From contig NZ_LGHM01000194.1 of the NCBI RefSeq assembly GCF_001908185.1, positions 1-63,122 of the forward strand: DNA of 63,122 bases, in the 5' to 3' direction. The DNA is from Bradyrhizobium sp. AS23.2. GTDB lineage: Bacteria > Pseudomonadota > Alphaproteobacteria > Rhizobiales > Xanthobacteraceae. Positions 50,280 through 59,364 of the stretch are shown piece by piece. Position numbers and translations under genes: made by a program. Positions within the stretch are counted from its first letter, which is position 1. Each line of letters opens with the position of its first letter. Below the pieces are notes generated by a model. That model made no database searches and was not told the origin of the DNA. It saw nothing but the letters and a program-made list of their open reading frames with translations.

Positions 50280-51645
50280 ACGCGTATTCCGCGTAGGCCG
50301 GTTCCACCGAACCCTTCCAGGGTCCGTTGAACTTGTCGAGCATCTCCTCGGCCGGCGTCCGGCCGGAATCGACGATACGATCGAGCGGCTCCAGATGCCG
50401 GCTCTCGTCGCGGCCGAGCTGGTCGACCTGGCCGCGCCGGCGCAAGCCGGCATGTGCCAGAACGAGGCATTCCTTGGCGATCTCGAAGAGATAACGGTCC
50501 TTGATGCGCGCCTTGAAGCCGAAGCGCGGCACGTCGTCGCGCAAGGCCTGACGCTCGTGCGCGCTCCAGTGCTTCACCATGTCCCAGGCGGCGTCGAGCG
50601 ACACATCGTCGTAGAGCAGTCCGACCCAGAACGCCGGCAACGCTGGCAGCCGGCCCCAGGGGCCGCCGTCAGAGCCACGCATCTCGAGATAGCGCTTCAG
50701 CCGCACTTCGGGGAAGATCGTCGAGAGATGGTTGGCCCAGTCCGACAGCGTCGGACGCTCGCCGGGCAGGTTGTTGTTGCGGCCGTCGAAGAACGCGCGG
50801 AACGAGGAGCCCGACACGTCGATGTACTCGTCGCCGCGCTTGACGAAGTACATGGGCACGTCGAGCGCGTAATCGACATAGCGCTCGAAGCCCATGCCGT
50901 CCTCGAACGCCCATGGCATCATGCCCGCGCGCGCATTGTCGGTGTCGCGCCATATCTCGGAACGGAAGGAAAGAAAGCCGTTCGGCTTGCCTTCGGTGAA
51001 CGGCGAATTGGCGAACAAGGCGGTCGCGACCGGCTGGAGCGCGAGCGAGACGCGCAGCTTCTTGACCATGTCGGCTTCGGAGCAGAAGTCGAGATTGGTC
51101 TGCACCGTGCAGGTCCGGTACATCATGTCGAGGCCGTACTGGCCGACCTTCGGCATGTAGTTGGTCATGATCTTGTAGCGGCCCTTGGGCATCACTGGGA
51201 TGTCGGCGCGCGACCAGGACGGCGTCATGCCGAGGCCAAGGAAGCCGATGCCGAGCGGCGTTGCGATCTCGCGCACCTGCGCCAAATGCGCCATCAACTC
51301 GCTCTGGGTCTGGTGCACGTTCTCGACCGGTGCACCGGACAGCTCGAACTGTCCGCCGGGCTCGAGCGAGATCGCGCCGCCGCCTGTGACGTCGTAGAGG
51401 CCGATGATGTTGCCCTTCTCCATGATCGGCTCCCAGCCGAGCAGGAGCTTCATGCCTTCGAGCAGGGCGCCGATGCCGCGCGCGCCTTCGTAGGGCACCG
51501 GACGGTGCCCTTCGAGCGTGAACGGCGTCTTCTCGTGCTCGGTCCCCATGCGGAATTCGGACCGGGGCTTGCAGCCGGCCTCGAACCACGCAACGAGTTC
51601 GTCGCGTGATTGCAGCGGCGTCATATCGATCTGGTCTCGCGCCAT
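50275..51645 (-). CDS. gshA: Glutamate-cysteine ligase (plant/alphaproteobacterial type)
   Basis: A 456-residue enzyme for the first step of glutathione synthesis, of the class II form shared with plants. Family motifs are FRMGTEHEKTPFT (residues 31-43), ISLEPGGQFELSGAP, RTCTVQTNLDFCSEADMVKK and FEDGMGFERYVDYALDVPMY. The protein is cytoplasmic with no signal peptide. ATG 51645 is the first start in frame. The stop codon falls within the right end of repeat copy C. Confidence 0.95.
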   Translation of the reverse strand: MARDQIDMTPLQSRDELVAWFEAGCKPRSEFRMGTEHEKTPFTLEGHRPVPYEGARGIGALLEGMKLLLGWEPIMEKGNIIGLYDVTGGGAISLEPGGQFELSGAPVENVHQTQSELMAHLAQVREIATPLGIGFLGLGMTPSWSRADIPVMPKGRYKIMTNYMPKVGQYGLDMMYRTCTVQTNLDFCSEADMVKKLRVSLALQPVATALFANSPFTEGKPNGFLSFRSEIWRDTDNARAGMMPWAFEDGMGFERYVDYALDVPMYFVKRGDEYIDVSGSSFRAFFDGRNNNLPGERPTLSDWANHLSTIFPEVRLKRYLEMRGSDGGPWGRLPALPAFWVGLLYDDVSLDAAWDMVKHWSAHERQALRDDVPRFGFKARIKDRYLFEIAKECLVLAHAGLRRRGQVDQLGRDESRHLEPLDRIVDSGRTPAEEMLDKFNGPWKGSVEPAYAEYAF

Positions 51646-51743
51646 ATCAAACTCTAATCAAAAGCGCTTCGATCGAATGCGCGCGGGTGACGGGACGGCC
51701 CGCGAACCCACCGGGCGCGCGGACATGCTGGTTTGCCGCGCGA

Positions 51744-52238
51744 TCATCGCAACGGCGTGCTTTCGTTGACGCTGACGGGCGGCAGCTTCACCTCGCCGCA
51801 CGAACAGCCCAGACGGTCGAGCAGACCGCTGAGCCTGACGGCATCGGCATCGGACAGTTTCGAGCCGACATATTTCTCGATCGCAGCGGAATAGGCCCCC
51901 CACATCCGCTTCTGCAATTCGCGGCCAGCCTCCGTAATCTCGACGAACTGGCCGCGCTTGTCGATCTTGCATTCGCGCCGGGAGGCGAGGCCCTCGTCGA
52001 CCAGCCGGTCGATCAGGCGCGAGGTGGAGTATTGCGGGATCAGCATCTGCCGTTCGAGTTCCACCGGCCGCAGCTCGCCGGAGGGCGCGCGTGACAATTC
52101 GAGCAGCGCGTCATACCAGGCGAGCGGCGGGAACCCCGCCTTCTTCAGGTCCTGCTCGACGCAGTCGAGCACGCGGCTCTGCACCCGCATCAGGCGGATC
52201 CAGGCGGCAGTTGCCTCGGTCGATGGTTTGCGTTTCAT
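51744..52238 (-). CDS. MarR family transcriptional regulator
   Basis: A 164-residue winged-helix regulator (TAAWIRLMRVQSRVLDCVEQ, LLELSRAPSGELRPVELERQ, LIDRLVDEGLASRRECKIDK with the basic wing). Cysteines in DRLGCSCGEVKL near the C-terminus could be redox-sensitive. ATG 52238 is preferred over TTG 52250. It is divergent from the gst gene, and two palindromes in the shared 126-bp spacer are candidate operators. Confidence 0.9.
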   Translation of the reverse strand: MKRKPSTEATAAWIRLMRVQSRVLDCVEQDLKKAGFPPLAWYDALLELSRAPSGELRPVELERQMLIPQYSTSRLIDRLVDEGLASRRECKIDKRGQFVEITEAGRELQKRMWGAYSAAIEKYVGSKLSDADAVRLSGLLDRLGCSCGEVKLPPVSVNESTPLR

Positions 52239-52277
52239 GGTCCCGCTCAAGCTCGTCGCCCGCTCTTTACCTCACTC

Positions 52278-52291
52278 GATGCACCTGCATC
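52278..52291. promoter_or_regulatory. Candidate MarR operator 1
   Basis: GATGCA-CC-TGCATC is a perfect 6-bp inverted repeat lying 40 bp from the marR-type start and next to the TTGACT of the gst promoter. Confidence 0.5.
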
Positions 52292-52295
52292 AATC

Positions 52296-52323
52296 TTGAC
52301 TATTTCATGCAGACGCATGTAGT
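52296..52323 (+). promoter_or_regulatory. gst promoter with candidate MarR operator 2
   Basis: TTGACT (52296-52301) and TGTAGT (52318-52323) are spaced by 16 bp. CATGC-AGAC-GCATG at 52306-52319, a perfect inverted repeat, lies between them, so a bound repressor would block polymerase. Confidence 0.45.
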
Positions 52324-52364
52324 CGTTCTTTCGCTCCAACCAAGCATCAAGAGGAGGAAATTCC

Positions 52365-52979
52365 ATGAAACTGTACTATTCGCCCGGCGCCTGCTCACTC
52401 TCCCCCCACATCGCGCTCCTGGAAGCCGACCTGCCCTATGAGCTGGTCAAGGTCGATATCCGGGCCAAGAAGCTCGAAAATGGTGAGGATTATCTGAAGC
52501 TGAACCCCAAGGGCCAGGTCCCTGCACTGGGCCTCGACAGCGGTGAGATCGTGACCGAAGGGCCGGTGATTGTCCAGATGATCGCCGACCAGGCTTCAGG
52601 CAAGGCGCTGGCGCCGGCCCGCGACAGCTCCGAGCGCTACAAGCTGCTCGAATGGCTGAACTTCCTCACCTCGGAGGTGCACAAGAGCTTCGGTCCGCTG
52701 TTCGCGCCGGCGCTGAATGATGAGGCCAAGGCCTTCTTCAAGGACCGCGTCATGGGCAAGCTGAAGTACATCGACAGCCAGCTCGCCGGCCGCGACTACC
52801 TCATGGGCAAGCAGTTCACGGTCGCCGACGGCTATCTCTTCACCATGCTGACCTGGGGCGACCGCATGAAGTTCGACCTCTCGGCAATGCCGAACTTAAC
52901 CGCCTACAAGGTCCGCGTCGCAGCACGGCCCAAGGTGCAGGAAGCCCTGAAGAAAGAAGGGCTGGCGCAGGCCGCCTGA
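52365..52979 (+). CDS. Glutathione S-transferase (beta class)
   Basis: A 204-residue beta-class GST. The thioredoxin-fold N-terminal domain begins MKLYYSPGACSLSPHIALLE with Cys10 as glutathione-interacting residue; SEVHKSFGPLF and TVADGYLFTMLTWGD mark the helical domain. A consensus AGAGGAGG lies 7 nt before the ATG, suggesting high translation. The divergent MarR gene and operators suggest induction by electrophiles. gshA lies just beyond marR, so thiol genes cluster here. Confidence 0.94.
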   Translation: MKLYYSPGACSLSPHIALLEADLPYELVKVDIRAKKLENGEDYLKLNPKGQVPALGLDSGEIVTEGPVIVQMIADQASGKALAPARDSSERYKLLEWLNFLTSEVHKSFGPLFAPALNDEAKAFFKDRVMGKLKYIDSQLAGRDYLMGKQFTVADGYLFTMLTWGDRMKFDLSAMPNLTAYKVRVAARPKVQEALKKEGLAQAA

Positions 52980-53003
52980 GGCGCGACAGCGATCAATCTC
53001 CAC

Positions 53004-53036
53004 AGGGCCGGGTCGACGATCCGGCCCTTTTTGTTT
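53004..53036 (+). terminator. Terminator after gst
   Basis: AGGGCCGG (53004-53011) pairs with CCGGCCCT (53021-53028), and TTTTTGTTT follows. Confidence 0.85.
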
Positions 53037-53209
53037 GCCGAAGGACGGCGCGGCCTGGGCAACCCCGCCGGATCATCGTACCTTTAATTAGACTAGCCTT
53101 ATAAACTCACGTTCGCCAAAGGTAAGTAATGCTGTCTTGTCAGCACCCGCAAAGCGAGCGAGCTTGAAGAAATTGGTCGAAGAGTATCTGGCTCTCATCG
53201 GAGTTGAAC

Positions 53210-53518
53210 TTGACGATTGCCTTCGTCCTGATCGTCGCAAGTACGCTGGTGGGAATAGCGACAGGCTACGTTTTCAGGATCTGGGCACTGGTCCTGATCT
53301 CTCCGCTCGTCGCAATTTCTTCGGCGATTGTTCTTCGTGCCCATGAATTCGGGATGATGGCGGGCGTGACCGTCATTGCCATCTGCCTTGTCGCCTGCCA
53401 GCTCGCCTACCTCGCCGCAACCTATCTGCTGCACGCGCGGAATGTTTCATCCCATGACGAAGTCGACGGCAAACCAGGCGAGATAAGCGAGCAGAAAATC
53501 CGCAGCCAGCACAAGTAA
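53210..53518 (+). CDS. Small membrane protein
   Basis: A 102-residue protein with three hydrophobic helices (TIAFVLIVASTLVGIATGYV, ALVLISPLVAISSAIVL, GVTVIAICLVACQLAYLAATY) and a charged C-terminal tail. TTG 53210 is preferred because GGAG lies 6 nt before it; TTG 53204 would overlap that site. Function unknown. Its 3' end overlaps by 72 bp a smaller convergent gene. Confidence 0.6.
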   Translation: MTIAFVLIVASTLVGIATGYVFRIWALVLISPLVAISSAIVLRAHEFGMMAGVTVIAICLVACQLAYLAATYLLHARNVSSHDEVDGKPGEISEQKIRSQHK

Positions 53519-53665
53519 CGCCAAGACCGCCCAAAGCACTGGCCCCTTGCGGCGCAGGCGTGCCGGCTTTTGTCGTGGCGAGAGGCGCCCTGTCGCCGAC
53601 GCGGCAGCATATTTCGCGGCGAGATCGCGACCGAGCGCGGTCTTCCGCAGCACCAAAGAGTTCAT
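53447..53665 (-). CDS. Small single-helix membrane protein
   Basis: A 72-residue protein: a basic soluble part (LRKTALGRDLAAKYAAASAT, LSPRQKPARLRRKG) then one membrane helix (LWAVLALLVLAADFLLAYLA) and a short tail. The start ATG 53665 lacks a strong ribosome site. It overlaps the convergent gene at 53210-53518. Function unknown. Confidence 0.5.
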   Translation of the reverse strand: MNSLVLRKTALGRDLAAKYAAASATGRLSPRQKPARLRRKGPVLWAVLALLVLAADFLLAYLAWFAVDFVMG

Positions 53666-53903
53666 CAAGGACACTTTCTTATTTCGTCTTCGACTTGCCG
53701 GTGGAATGGCAAGTGTCCCGACAAGGTTCATGACCCTGAACCAACGCAACAGTAGTGCGAGGGCCAAGCAAAAGAACGGCGCCGCTTTGACGCGCCTATG
53801 ACAATTGCGCGGCACGCCGCGACTCTGGCGCGGTTCCTACGGGACCTCTGTCGCAAGTTCCACAAACGCGAAGAGATTCTGACGCAACTGTGATGATGTC
53901 GCC
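53666..53903. other. Intergenic region, no gene seen
   Basis: The space between the small membrane protein and the fadB-like terminator has no supportable gene. Confidence 0.4.
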
Positions 53904-53939
53904 AAAAACAAGAAGGCCGGATCGATGATCCAGCCTTCT
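53904..53939 (-). terminator. Terminator of the beta-oxidation operon
   Basis: On the minus strand AGAAGGCTGGATC pairs with GATCCGGCCTTCT with one mismatch, and TGTTTTTGG follows. It lies 24 bp after the fadB-like stop. Confidence 0.75.
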
Positions 53940-53962
53940 GTTCTCAAGCGAAACTCAGACGA

Positions 53963-56179
53963 TCAGGCAGCAGCCGCCTTCTTCGGAGCGAAACGGCCGT
54001 AGAAGGTTTCTCCCTTCGCAGCCATCTCCACGAGAAGTTTCGGCGGGGTGAAGCGCGAGCCGTACTTCGCTTCGAGCTTGTGGCAGAGCTCAACGAACTT
54101 CTTCGTGCCCATGAAGTCGATGTAGGACAGCGTGCCTCCGGTGAACGGCGCGAAGCCGAAGCCGAGGATCGAGCCGACATCCGCCTCGCGCGGATCGGTG
54201 ATGACGTGGTCCTCGACCGTGCGCGCGGCTTCCACCGCCTGCACCACCAGGAAGCGCTGCTTCAGTTCCTCGACGTCGAGCGTGTCAGGATCGAGCTGCT
54301 TCGGCTGCAGCGCCGAGAGGCCCGGCCACAGGCTCTTCTGGCCCTTGCCCTTCTCAGGGTAATCATAGAAGCCCTTGCTGTTCTTGCGCCCCAGACGGCC
54401 CTGCTTCTCGACCAACTCCACCATCAGCTTCTTCTGGTCGGGGTTGATCGCGTTGGGGCCGAGATCGGCTTCGGTGGCCTTCATGATCTTGAGACCGAGG
54501 TCGAGCGCGACCTCATCCGACAGCGAGAGCGGGCCGACCGGCATGCCGGCCATCTTGGCGCAGTTCTCGATCATCGCCGGCGGCACGCCTTCGAGGAACA
54601 TTTCGTTGCCTTCGGCGACGTAACGGCCGACGCAGCGATTGGCGAAGAAGCCACGGCTGTCGTTCACCACGATCGGCGTCTTGCCGATGGTGCGGACGTA
54701 GTCGAGCGCGGTGGCGAGCGCAACGTCGCCGGTGTTCTTGCCGAGGATGATCTCGACCAGCATCATCTTCTCGACCGGCGAGAAGAAGTGGATGCCGACG
54801 AACTTGCCCTGGTCCTTGAAGCTTTCGGCGAGCGAGGTGATCGGCAGCGTCGAGGTATTCGACGCGAAGATCACGTCCGGCTTCAGATATTCCTGCGCCT
54901 TGGCAAAGGTCTCAGCCTTGACCTTGCGGTCTTCGAACACGGCCTCGATGACGAGGTCGACGTCCTTCAGCGCAGCGTAATCTGCGGTCGGCGTGATGCG
55001 CGCGAGCAGTGTTTCGGCGTCCGTGGACTTGGCGCGGCCCTTCTTGATCTGCTCCTCGATCACCTTCTGCGCATGCGCCTTGCCCCTGTCGGCGCTCTCC
55101 TGGTCGCGATCGATCAGGACGACGTCGAGCCCAGCGCGGGCCGAGACGTAGCCGACGCTCGCGCCCATGAAGCCGGCGCCGATCACGGCGATCTTCTTCA
55201 CCTTGGTCGCGGGCACGTCCTTCGGACGGCGCGCGCCCTTGTTGAGCTCCTGCATCGACAGGAACAGGCTGCGGATCATCGCCGCCGCTTCCTTCGAGCG
55301 CAGCACCGAGGTGAAGTAGCGCGACTCCACGCGCAGCGCGGCGTCGATCGGCAGCTGCAGGCCTTCATAGACGCAGCTCATGATCGCACGCGCGGCCGGA
55401 TAGTTATCGTAAGTCTCGCGACGATAAATCGCGTTGCCGGCCGGGAACATCATCATGCCGGCCTTGGAGAACACCGGACCACCCGGCAGCCTGAAGCCCT
55501 TCTCGTCCCAGGGCGCGACCGCCTTGCCGCCACCCTTGATCCAGTCCTTCGCGGCCTTGATGAGATCGGCCCTGGGAACGATCGCGTGAATCAGATTCAG
55601 CGCCTTGGCCTTCTCGACCGTGACCGGTTCGCCCTTGAGCAGGATGGTCATCGCGTCCTGCGGCTGCACCAGGCGCGGCACGCGCTGCGTGCCGCCGGCG
55701 CCGGGGAACAGGCCGACCTTGACCTCGGGGAGGCCGAGCCGCGTCTTGGGATTCTCCGCCGCCACGCGATAGTGGCAGCACAGCGTGATCTCGAAGCCGC
55801 CGCCGAGCGCGAGGCCGTTGATCGCGGCCGCCCACGGCTTGCCGGAGGTCTCAATGGAGCGCAGCACCAGCGAGAAGCGCCGGCTCTGCTCGAACAGCAT
55901 CTGATTCGCCGCAGTCTCGCCCTGCTCCTTCAGGACCTTTGCGTAGGCCTGGTTCATGCCTTCGAGCATCGACAGATCGGCGCCGGCGCAGAACGCGTCC
56001 TTGGCGGAGGTGATGACGACGCCCTTCACGGCGGCATCCGCCGTGGTCTCTTTCACGATCGCCTCGAGCTCGTTGGTCGAGGTTTCGTCGAGCACGTTCA
56101 TCGAACGGCCGGGGATGTCCCAGGTGACGAGCGCGATACCGTCGGCGTCGGTCTCAACCTTGAAATTCTTGTAAGCCAT
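53963..56179 (-). CDS. fadB: 3-hydroxyacyl-CoA dehydrogenase/enoyl-CoA hydratase (FadB/FadJ-type)
   Basis: A 738-residue bifunctional beta-oxidation enzyme. The N-terminal crotonase domain shows ITSAKDAFCAGADLSMLEGM and GGGFEITLCCHYRVA. The NAD-binding domain starts near residue 330 (IAVIGAGFMGASVGYVSARA), with the catalytic His in GIHFFSPVEKM and VNDSRGFFANRCVGRY. It hydrates enoyl-CoA and oxidises the 3-hydroxyacyl-CoA. It is the last gene of the operon, 18 bp after the thiolase gene. Confidence 0.95.
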   Translation of the reverse strand: MAYKNFKVETDADGIALVTWDIPGRSMNVLDETSTNELEAIVKETTADAAVKGVVITSAKDAFCAGADLSMLEGMNQAYAKVLKEQGETAANQMLFEQSRRFSLVLRSIETSGKPWAAAINGLALGGGFEITLCCHYRVAAENPKTRLGLPEVKVGLFPGAGGTQRVPRLVQPQDAMTILLKGEPVTVEKAKALNLIHAIVPRADLIKAAKDWIKGGGKAVAPWDEKGFRLPGGPVFSKAGMMMFPAGNAIYRRETYDNYPAARAIMSCVYEGLQLPIDAALRVESRYFTSVLRSKEAAAMIRSLFLSMQELNKGARRPKDVPATKVKKIAVIGAGFMGASVGYVSARAGLDVVLIDRDQESADRGKAHAQKVIEEQIKKGRAKSTDAETLLARITPTADYAALKDVDLVIEAVFEDRKVKAETFAKAQEYLKPDVIFASNTSTLPITSLAESFKDQGKFVGIHFFSPVEKMMLVEIILGKNTGDVALATALDYVRTIGKTPIVVNDSRGFFANRCVGRYVAEGNEMFLEGVPPAMIENCAKMAGMPVGPLSLSDEVALDLGLKIMKATEADLGPNAINPDQKKLMVELVEKQGRLGRKNSKGFYDYPEKGKGQKSLWPGLSALQPKQLDPDTLDVEELKQRFLVVQAVEAARTVEDHVITDPREADVGSILGFGFAPFTGGTLSYIDFMGTKKFVELCHKLEAKYGSRFTPPKLLVEMAAKGETFYGRFAPKKAAAA

Positions 56180-56197
56180 GTTGGTTGCTCCCTACCC

Positions 56198-57406
56198 TTA
56201 GACGCGCTCGATGATGGTCGCGGTGCCCATGCCGCCGCCGATGCACAGCGTCACCAGCGCGGTCGACTTGTTGGTGCGCTCGAGCTCGTCGAGCACGGTC
56301 CCGAGGATCATCGCACCGGTGGCGCCGAGCGGATGGCCGAGCGCGATCGCACCGCCATTGACGTTGATCTTGGCGTTGTCGATGTCGAAGGCCTGGATGT
56401 AGCGCAGCACGACGGAGGCGAAGGCCTCGTTGAGCTCGAACAGGTCGATGTCCGACTTCTTCATGCCGGAGCGCGCAAACAGCTTCTCGGTGACGTCGAC
56501 CGGGCCGGTCAGCATCATCGCTGGCTCCGAGCCGATATTGGCGAAGGCGCGGACCTTGGCGCGCGGCTTCATGCCGTATTTCGCACCCGCTTCCTTGCTG
56601 CCCAGCAGGACGGCGCCGGCGCCGTCGACGATGCCCGACGAATTGCCGGCATGGTGCACGTAGTTGACGCGCTCGATCTCCGGATGCGACTGCACCGCGA
56701 CGCCGTCGAAACCGCCCATCTGCGCCATCATCGTGAACGACGGCTGGAGCTGCGCCAGCGACTGCATCGTGGTCGAGGGACGCATGTGCTCGTCCTTGGC
56801 GAGGATGGTGAGGCCGTTGATGTCCTTCACCGGCACCACGGACTTGTTGAAGCGACCCTCGTCCCAGGCCTTGCCCGCCCGCTGCTGGCTCTGCACCGCG
56901 TAAGCGTCCACGTCGTCGCGCGAGAAGCCGTACTTGGTGGCGATCAGATCGGCCGAGACGCCCTGCGGCATGAAGTAGGCAGGCACCGCCATCGAGGGAT
57001 CCATCGGCCAGGCGCCGCCGGAGGCACCGATGCCGACGCGGCTCATCGATTCGGCGCCGCCGCCGATCACGAGCTCATGCTGACCGCTCATCACTTGGGC
57101 GGCGGCAAAGTTCACGGCGTCGAGACCGGAGGCGCAGAAGCGGCTGATCTGCACGCCTGGCACGGCTTCGCCGAGGCCCGCCTTGAGCGCCGCGAAGCGC
57201 GCGATGTCGGAGCCGGCTTCGCCGACAGGATCGACCACGCCGAGGATGACGTCGTCGACAGAATCTTCCGGCAGGTTGTTGCGATCCTTGAGCGCCTTCA
57301 GCGGCACCGCGGCGAGCGCGAGCGCCGTGACTTCGTGCAGCGCACCGTCGGCCTTGCCGCGGCCGCGCGGGGTACGAACGTGGTCGTAGATGAATGCCTC
57401 AGGCAT
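56198..57406 (-). CDS. fadA: Acetyl-CoA C-acyltransferase (thiolase)
   Basis: A 402-residue thiolase. The acylated cysteine lies in RFCASGLDAVNFA near residue 91, the catalytic His in GGAIALGHPLGATGA, and a second cysteine in LCIGGGMGTATI. It splits 3-ketoacyl-CoA in the last step of beta-oxidation. It lies between the acyl-CoA dehydrogenase and fadB-like genes with short spacers (49 and 18 bp). Confidence 0.95.
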   Translation of the reverse strand: MPEAFIYDHVRTPRGRGKADGALHEVTALALAAVPLKALKDRNNLPEDSVDDVILGVVDPVGEAGSDIARFAALKAGLGEAVPGVQISRFCASGLDAVNFAAAQVMSGQHELVIGGGAESMSRVGIGASGGAWPMDPSMAVPAYFMPQGVSADLIATKYGFSRDDVDAYAVQSQQRAGKAWDEGRFNKSVVPVKDINGLTILAKDEHMRPSTTMQSLAQLQPSFTMMAQMGGFDGVAVQSHPEIERVNYVHHAGNSSGIVDGAGAVLLGSKEAGAKYGMKPRAKVRAFANIGSEPAMMLTGPVDVTEKLFARSGMKKSDIDLFELNEAFASVVLRYIQAFDIDNAKINVNGGAIALGHPLGATGAMILGTVLDELERTNKSTALVTLCIGGGMGTATIIERV

Positions 57407-57455
57407 GACGCCCTCCTGCTGATATGACGGTTATAATATAATAGCGAGCGGGCCT

Positions 57456-59246
57456 TTAGAAGGCTTCCGCCGGCAGTTCCATGATGGTGCCGCAGCCGGC
57501 CTGGATACGCGCGAGATTGGCCGCGGTCTCCGGCAGCATGCGCTCCATGAAGAAGCGGCCGGTGACGAGCTTGGTCGAGAGATAGGGCGTCGCCCCGCTC
57601 TCGGCAATCTTCGCCTGCGTCACCTTGGCCATCCGCGCCCACATGTAGCCGAGCGCAACGAAGCCGAAGAGATGCAAATAGTCGGTCGCGGCAGCGCCGG
57701 CATTGTCCGGCTTCATCATCGCGTTCTGCATCAGCCAGGTGGTCGCCTGCTGGAGGTGGCCGAGCGAAGCCGAGAGCGGGGTGATGAACGGCTTCATCGC
57801 CTCGTCGCCGCCGTTCTCCTTGGCGAAGGCCATGACTTCGCCAAAGAAGGCCATGATGGCGCGGCCGCCGTCGCGCGGCAGCTTGCGGCCGACAAGATCG
57901 AGCGCCTGGATGCCGTTGGCGCCTTCATAGATCATGGCGATGCGGGCATCGCGCACGAACTGCTCCATGCCCTGCTCGGCGATGTAGCCGTGGCCGCCAT
58001 ACATCTGCTGCGCCTGCACCGCGTTGGCGAAGCCGTAGTCGGTGAGGAAGCCCTTCAGCACCGGCGTCATCAAACCCATGTGATCGTCGGCGGCCTGACG
58101 GTCCTTGGCATCCTCGGAGCGGTGGGCGACGTCGCTCTTCAGCGCGGTCCACATCACGAAGGCGCGCGCGGCCTCGTTGAAGGCGCGGATCGAGAGCAGC
58201 GTGCGGCGCACGTCCGGGTGCACGATGATCGGATCGGCCGGCTTGTCCGGCGCCTTCGCGCCGGTGAGCGAACGGCCCTGGATGCGCTCGCGCGCATAAG
58301 CCACGGCGTTCTGATAGGCGACTTCGGACTGCGCGAGGCCCTGCACGGCGACGCCGAGGCGGGCCTCGTTCATCATCACGAACATGCCCTGCATGCCCTT
58401 GTTCTCTTCACCGATCAGCCAGCCGGTGGCATTGTCGTAGTTCATCACGCAGGTCGAATTGCCGTGAATGCCCATCTTGTGCTCGATCGAGCCGCACACC
58501 ACGCCGTTGCGTTGCCCCACCGAACCATCGGCATTCACCAGGAATTTCGGCACCACGAACAGCGACACGCCCTTGATGCCGGCGGGTGCGCCCTCGATGC
58601 GCGCGAGCACGAGATGGATGATGTTCGGGGCGAGGTCATGCTCACCGGCCGAGATGAAGATCTTGGTGCCCGTGATCTTGAAGCTGCCGTCGGCCTGGCG
58701 CACCGCCTTGGTGCGGAGCATGCCGAGATCGGTGCCGCAGTGCGGCTCGGTCAGGTTCATGGTGCCGGTCCACTCGCCGGCGACCATCTTCGGCACGTAG
58801 GTCTTCTTCTGCTCGGGCGTGCCATGCACCAGCAGCGCCGCGGTCGCGCCCATGGTGAGACCGCCATACATCGAGAACGCCATGTTGGCGGAGATCTGGA
58901 ATTCGTTGACCGCCTGGCTCAGCGTCACCGGCAGGCCCTGGCCGCCGAACTCCTGCGGCACCGACAAGCCGAGCCAGCCACCTTCCGCGACCTGCTTGAA
59001 GGCGTCCTTGAAGCCCTTCGGCGTGGTGACGCTGCCGTCGTCGGCGCGCTTGCAGCCTTCGAGATCGCCGACGCGGTTGAGCGGCTGGAGCACTTCCTCG
59101 GCGAGCTTCGCCGCTTCGCCCAGGATCGCCTCGCGCACGTCGCTCGACGCGTCGGAGAAGCCGGGCAGATTGTCGTAGCGATCAATCTGGAAGACGTCGT
59201 TGAGCAGGAAGTTCACGTCTTCGACGGGGGCTTTATAGATCGGCAT
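57456..59246 (-). CDS. Acyl-CoA dehydrogenase
   Basis: A 596-residue flavoprotein of the longer acyl-CoA dehydrogenase class. MNLTEPHCGTDLGMLRTKAV and GTKIFISAGEHDL form the FAD/acyl-binding sheet, and YGGHGYIAEQGMEQFVRDAR with the following IYEGANGIQALDLVGRKLP contains the catalytic region. ATG 59246 (MPIYKAPVEDVNFLLNDVFQ) is the natural start; a longer frame to 59351 is unlikely. It opens the three-gene beta-oxidation operon. Confidence 0.94.
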   Translation of the reverse strand: MPIYKAPVEDVNFLLNDVFQIDRYDNLPGFSDASSDVREAILGEAAKLAEEVLQPLNRVGDLEGCKRADDGSVTTPKGFKDAFKQVAEGGWLGLSVPQEFGGQGLPVTLSQAVNEFQISANMAFSMYGGLTMGATAALLVHGTPEQKKTYVPKMVAGEWTGTMNLTEPHCGTDLGMLRTKAVRQADGSFKITGTKIFISAGEHDLAPNIIHLVLARIEGAPAGIKGVSLFVVPKFLVNADGSVGQRNGVVCGSIEHKMGIHGNSTCVMNYDNATGWLIGEENKGMQGMFVMMNEARLGVAVQGLAQSEVAYQNAVAYARERIQGRSLTGAKAPDKPADPIIVHPDVRRTLLSIRAFNEAARAFVMWTALKSDVAHRSEDAKDRQAADDHMGLMTPVLKGFLTDYGFANAVQAQQMYGGHGYIAEQGMEQFVRDARIAMIYEGANGIQALDLVGRKLPRDGGRAIMAFFGEVMAFAKENGGDEAMKPFITPLSASLGHLQQATTWLMQNAMMKPDNAGAAATDYLHLFGFVALGYMWARMAKVTQAKIAESGATPYLSTKLVTGRFFMERMLPETAANLARIQAGCGTIMELPAEAF

Positions 59247-59364
59247 GGCGTTCTCCCGGCATGTGGCTTGAAGTAATTGGGCCTTGAATTGGTAATGCTT
59301 GCTTGAATCCTGCGGCGCAGTTTTTACCCGCGAGCTTAGCGGGTTCGGCAACCTTAGGGCAGTG

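Noticed and set aside
53129..53167. Possible 12-codon leader peptide (MLSCQHPQSERA) upstream of the small membrane protein
   Set aside because: A weak AAGG precedes it, but the length is too short and there is no supporting structure.
54080..57427. 1115-codon plus-strand frame opposite fadB and fadA
   Set aside because: It is antisense to two well-recognised beta-oxidation genes, rich in Arg/His/Asp as expected from GC-rich shadows, and resembles no family.
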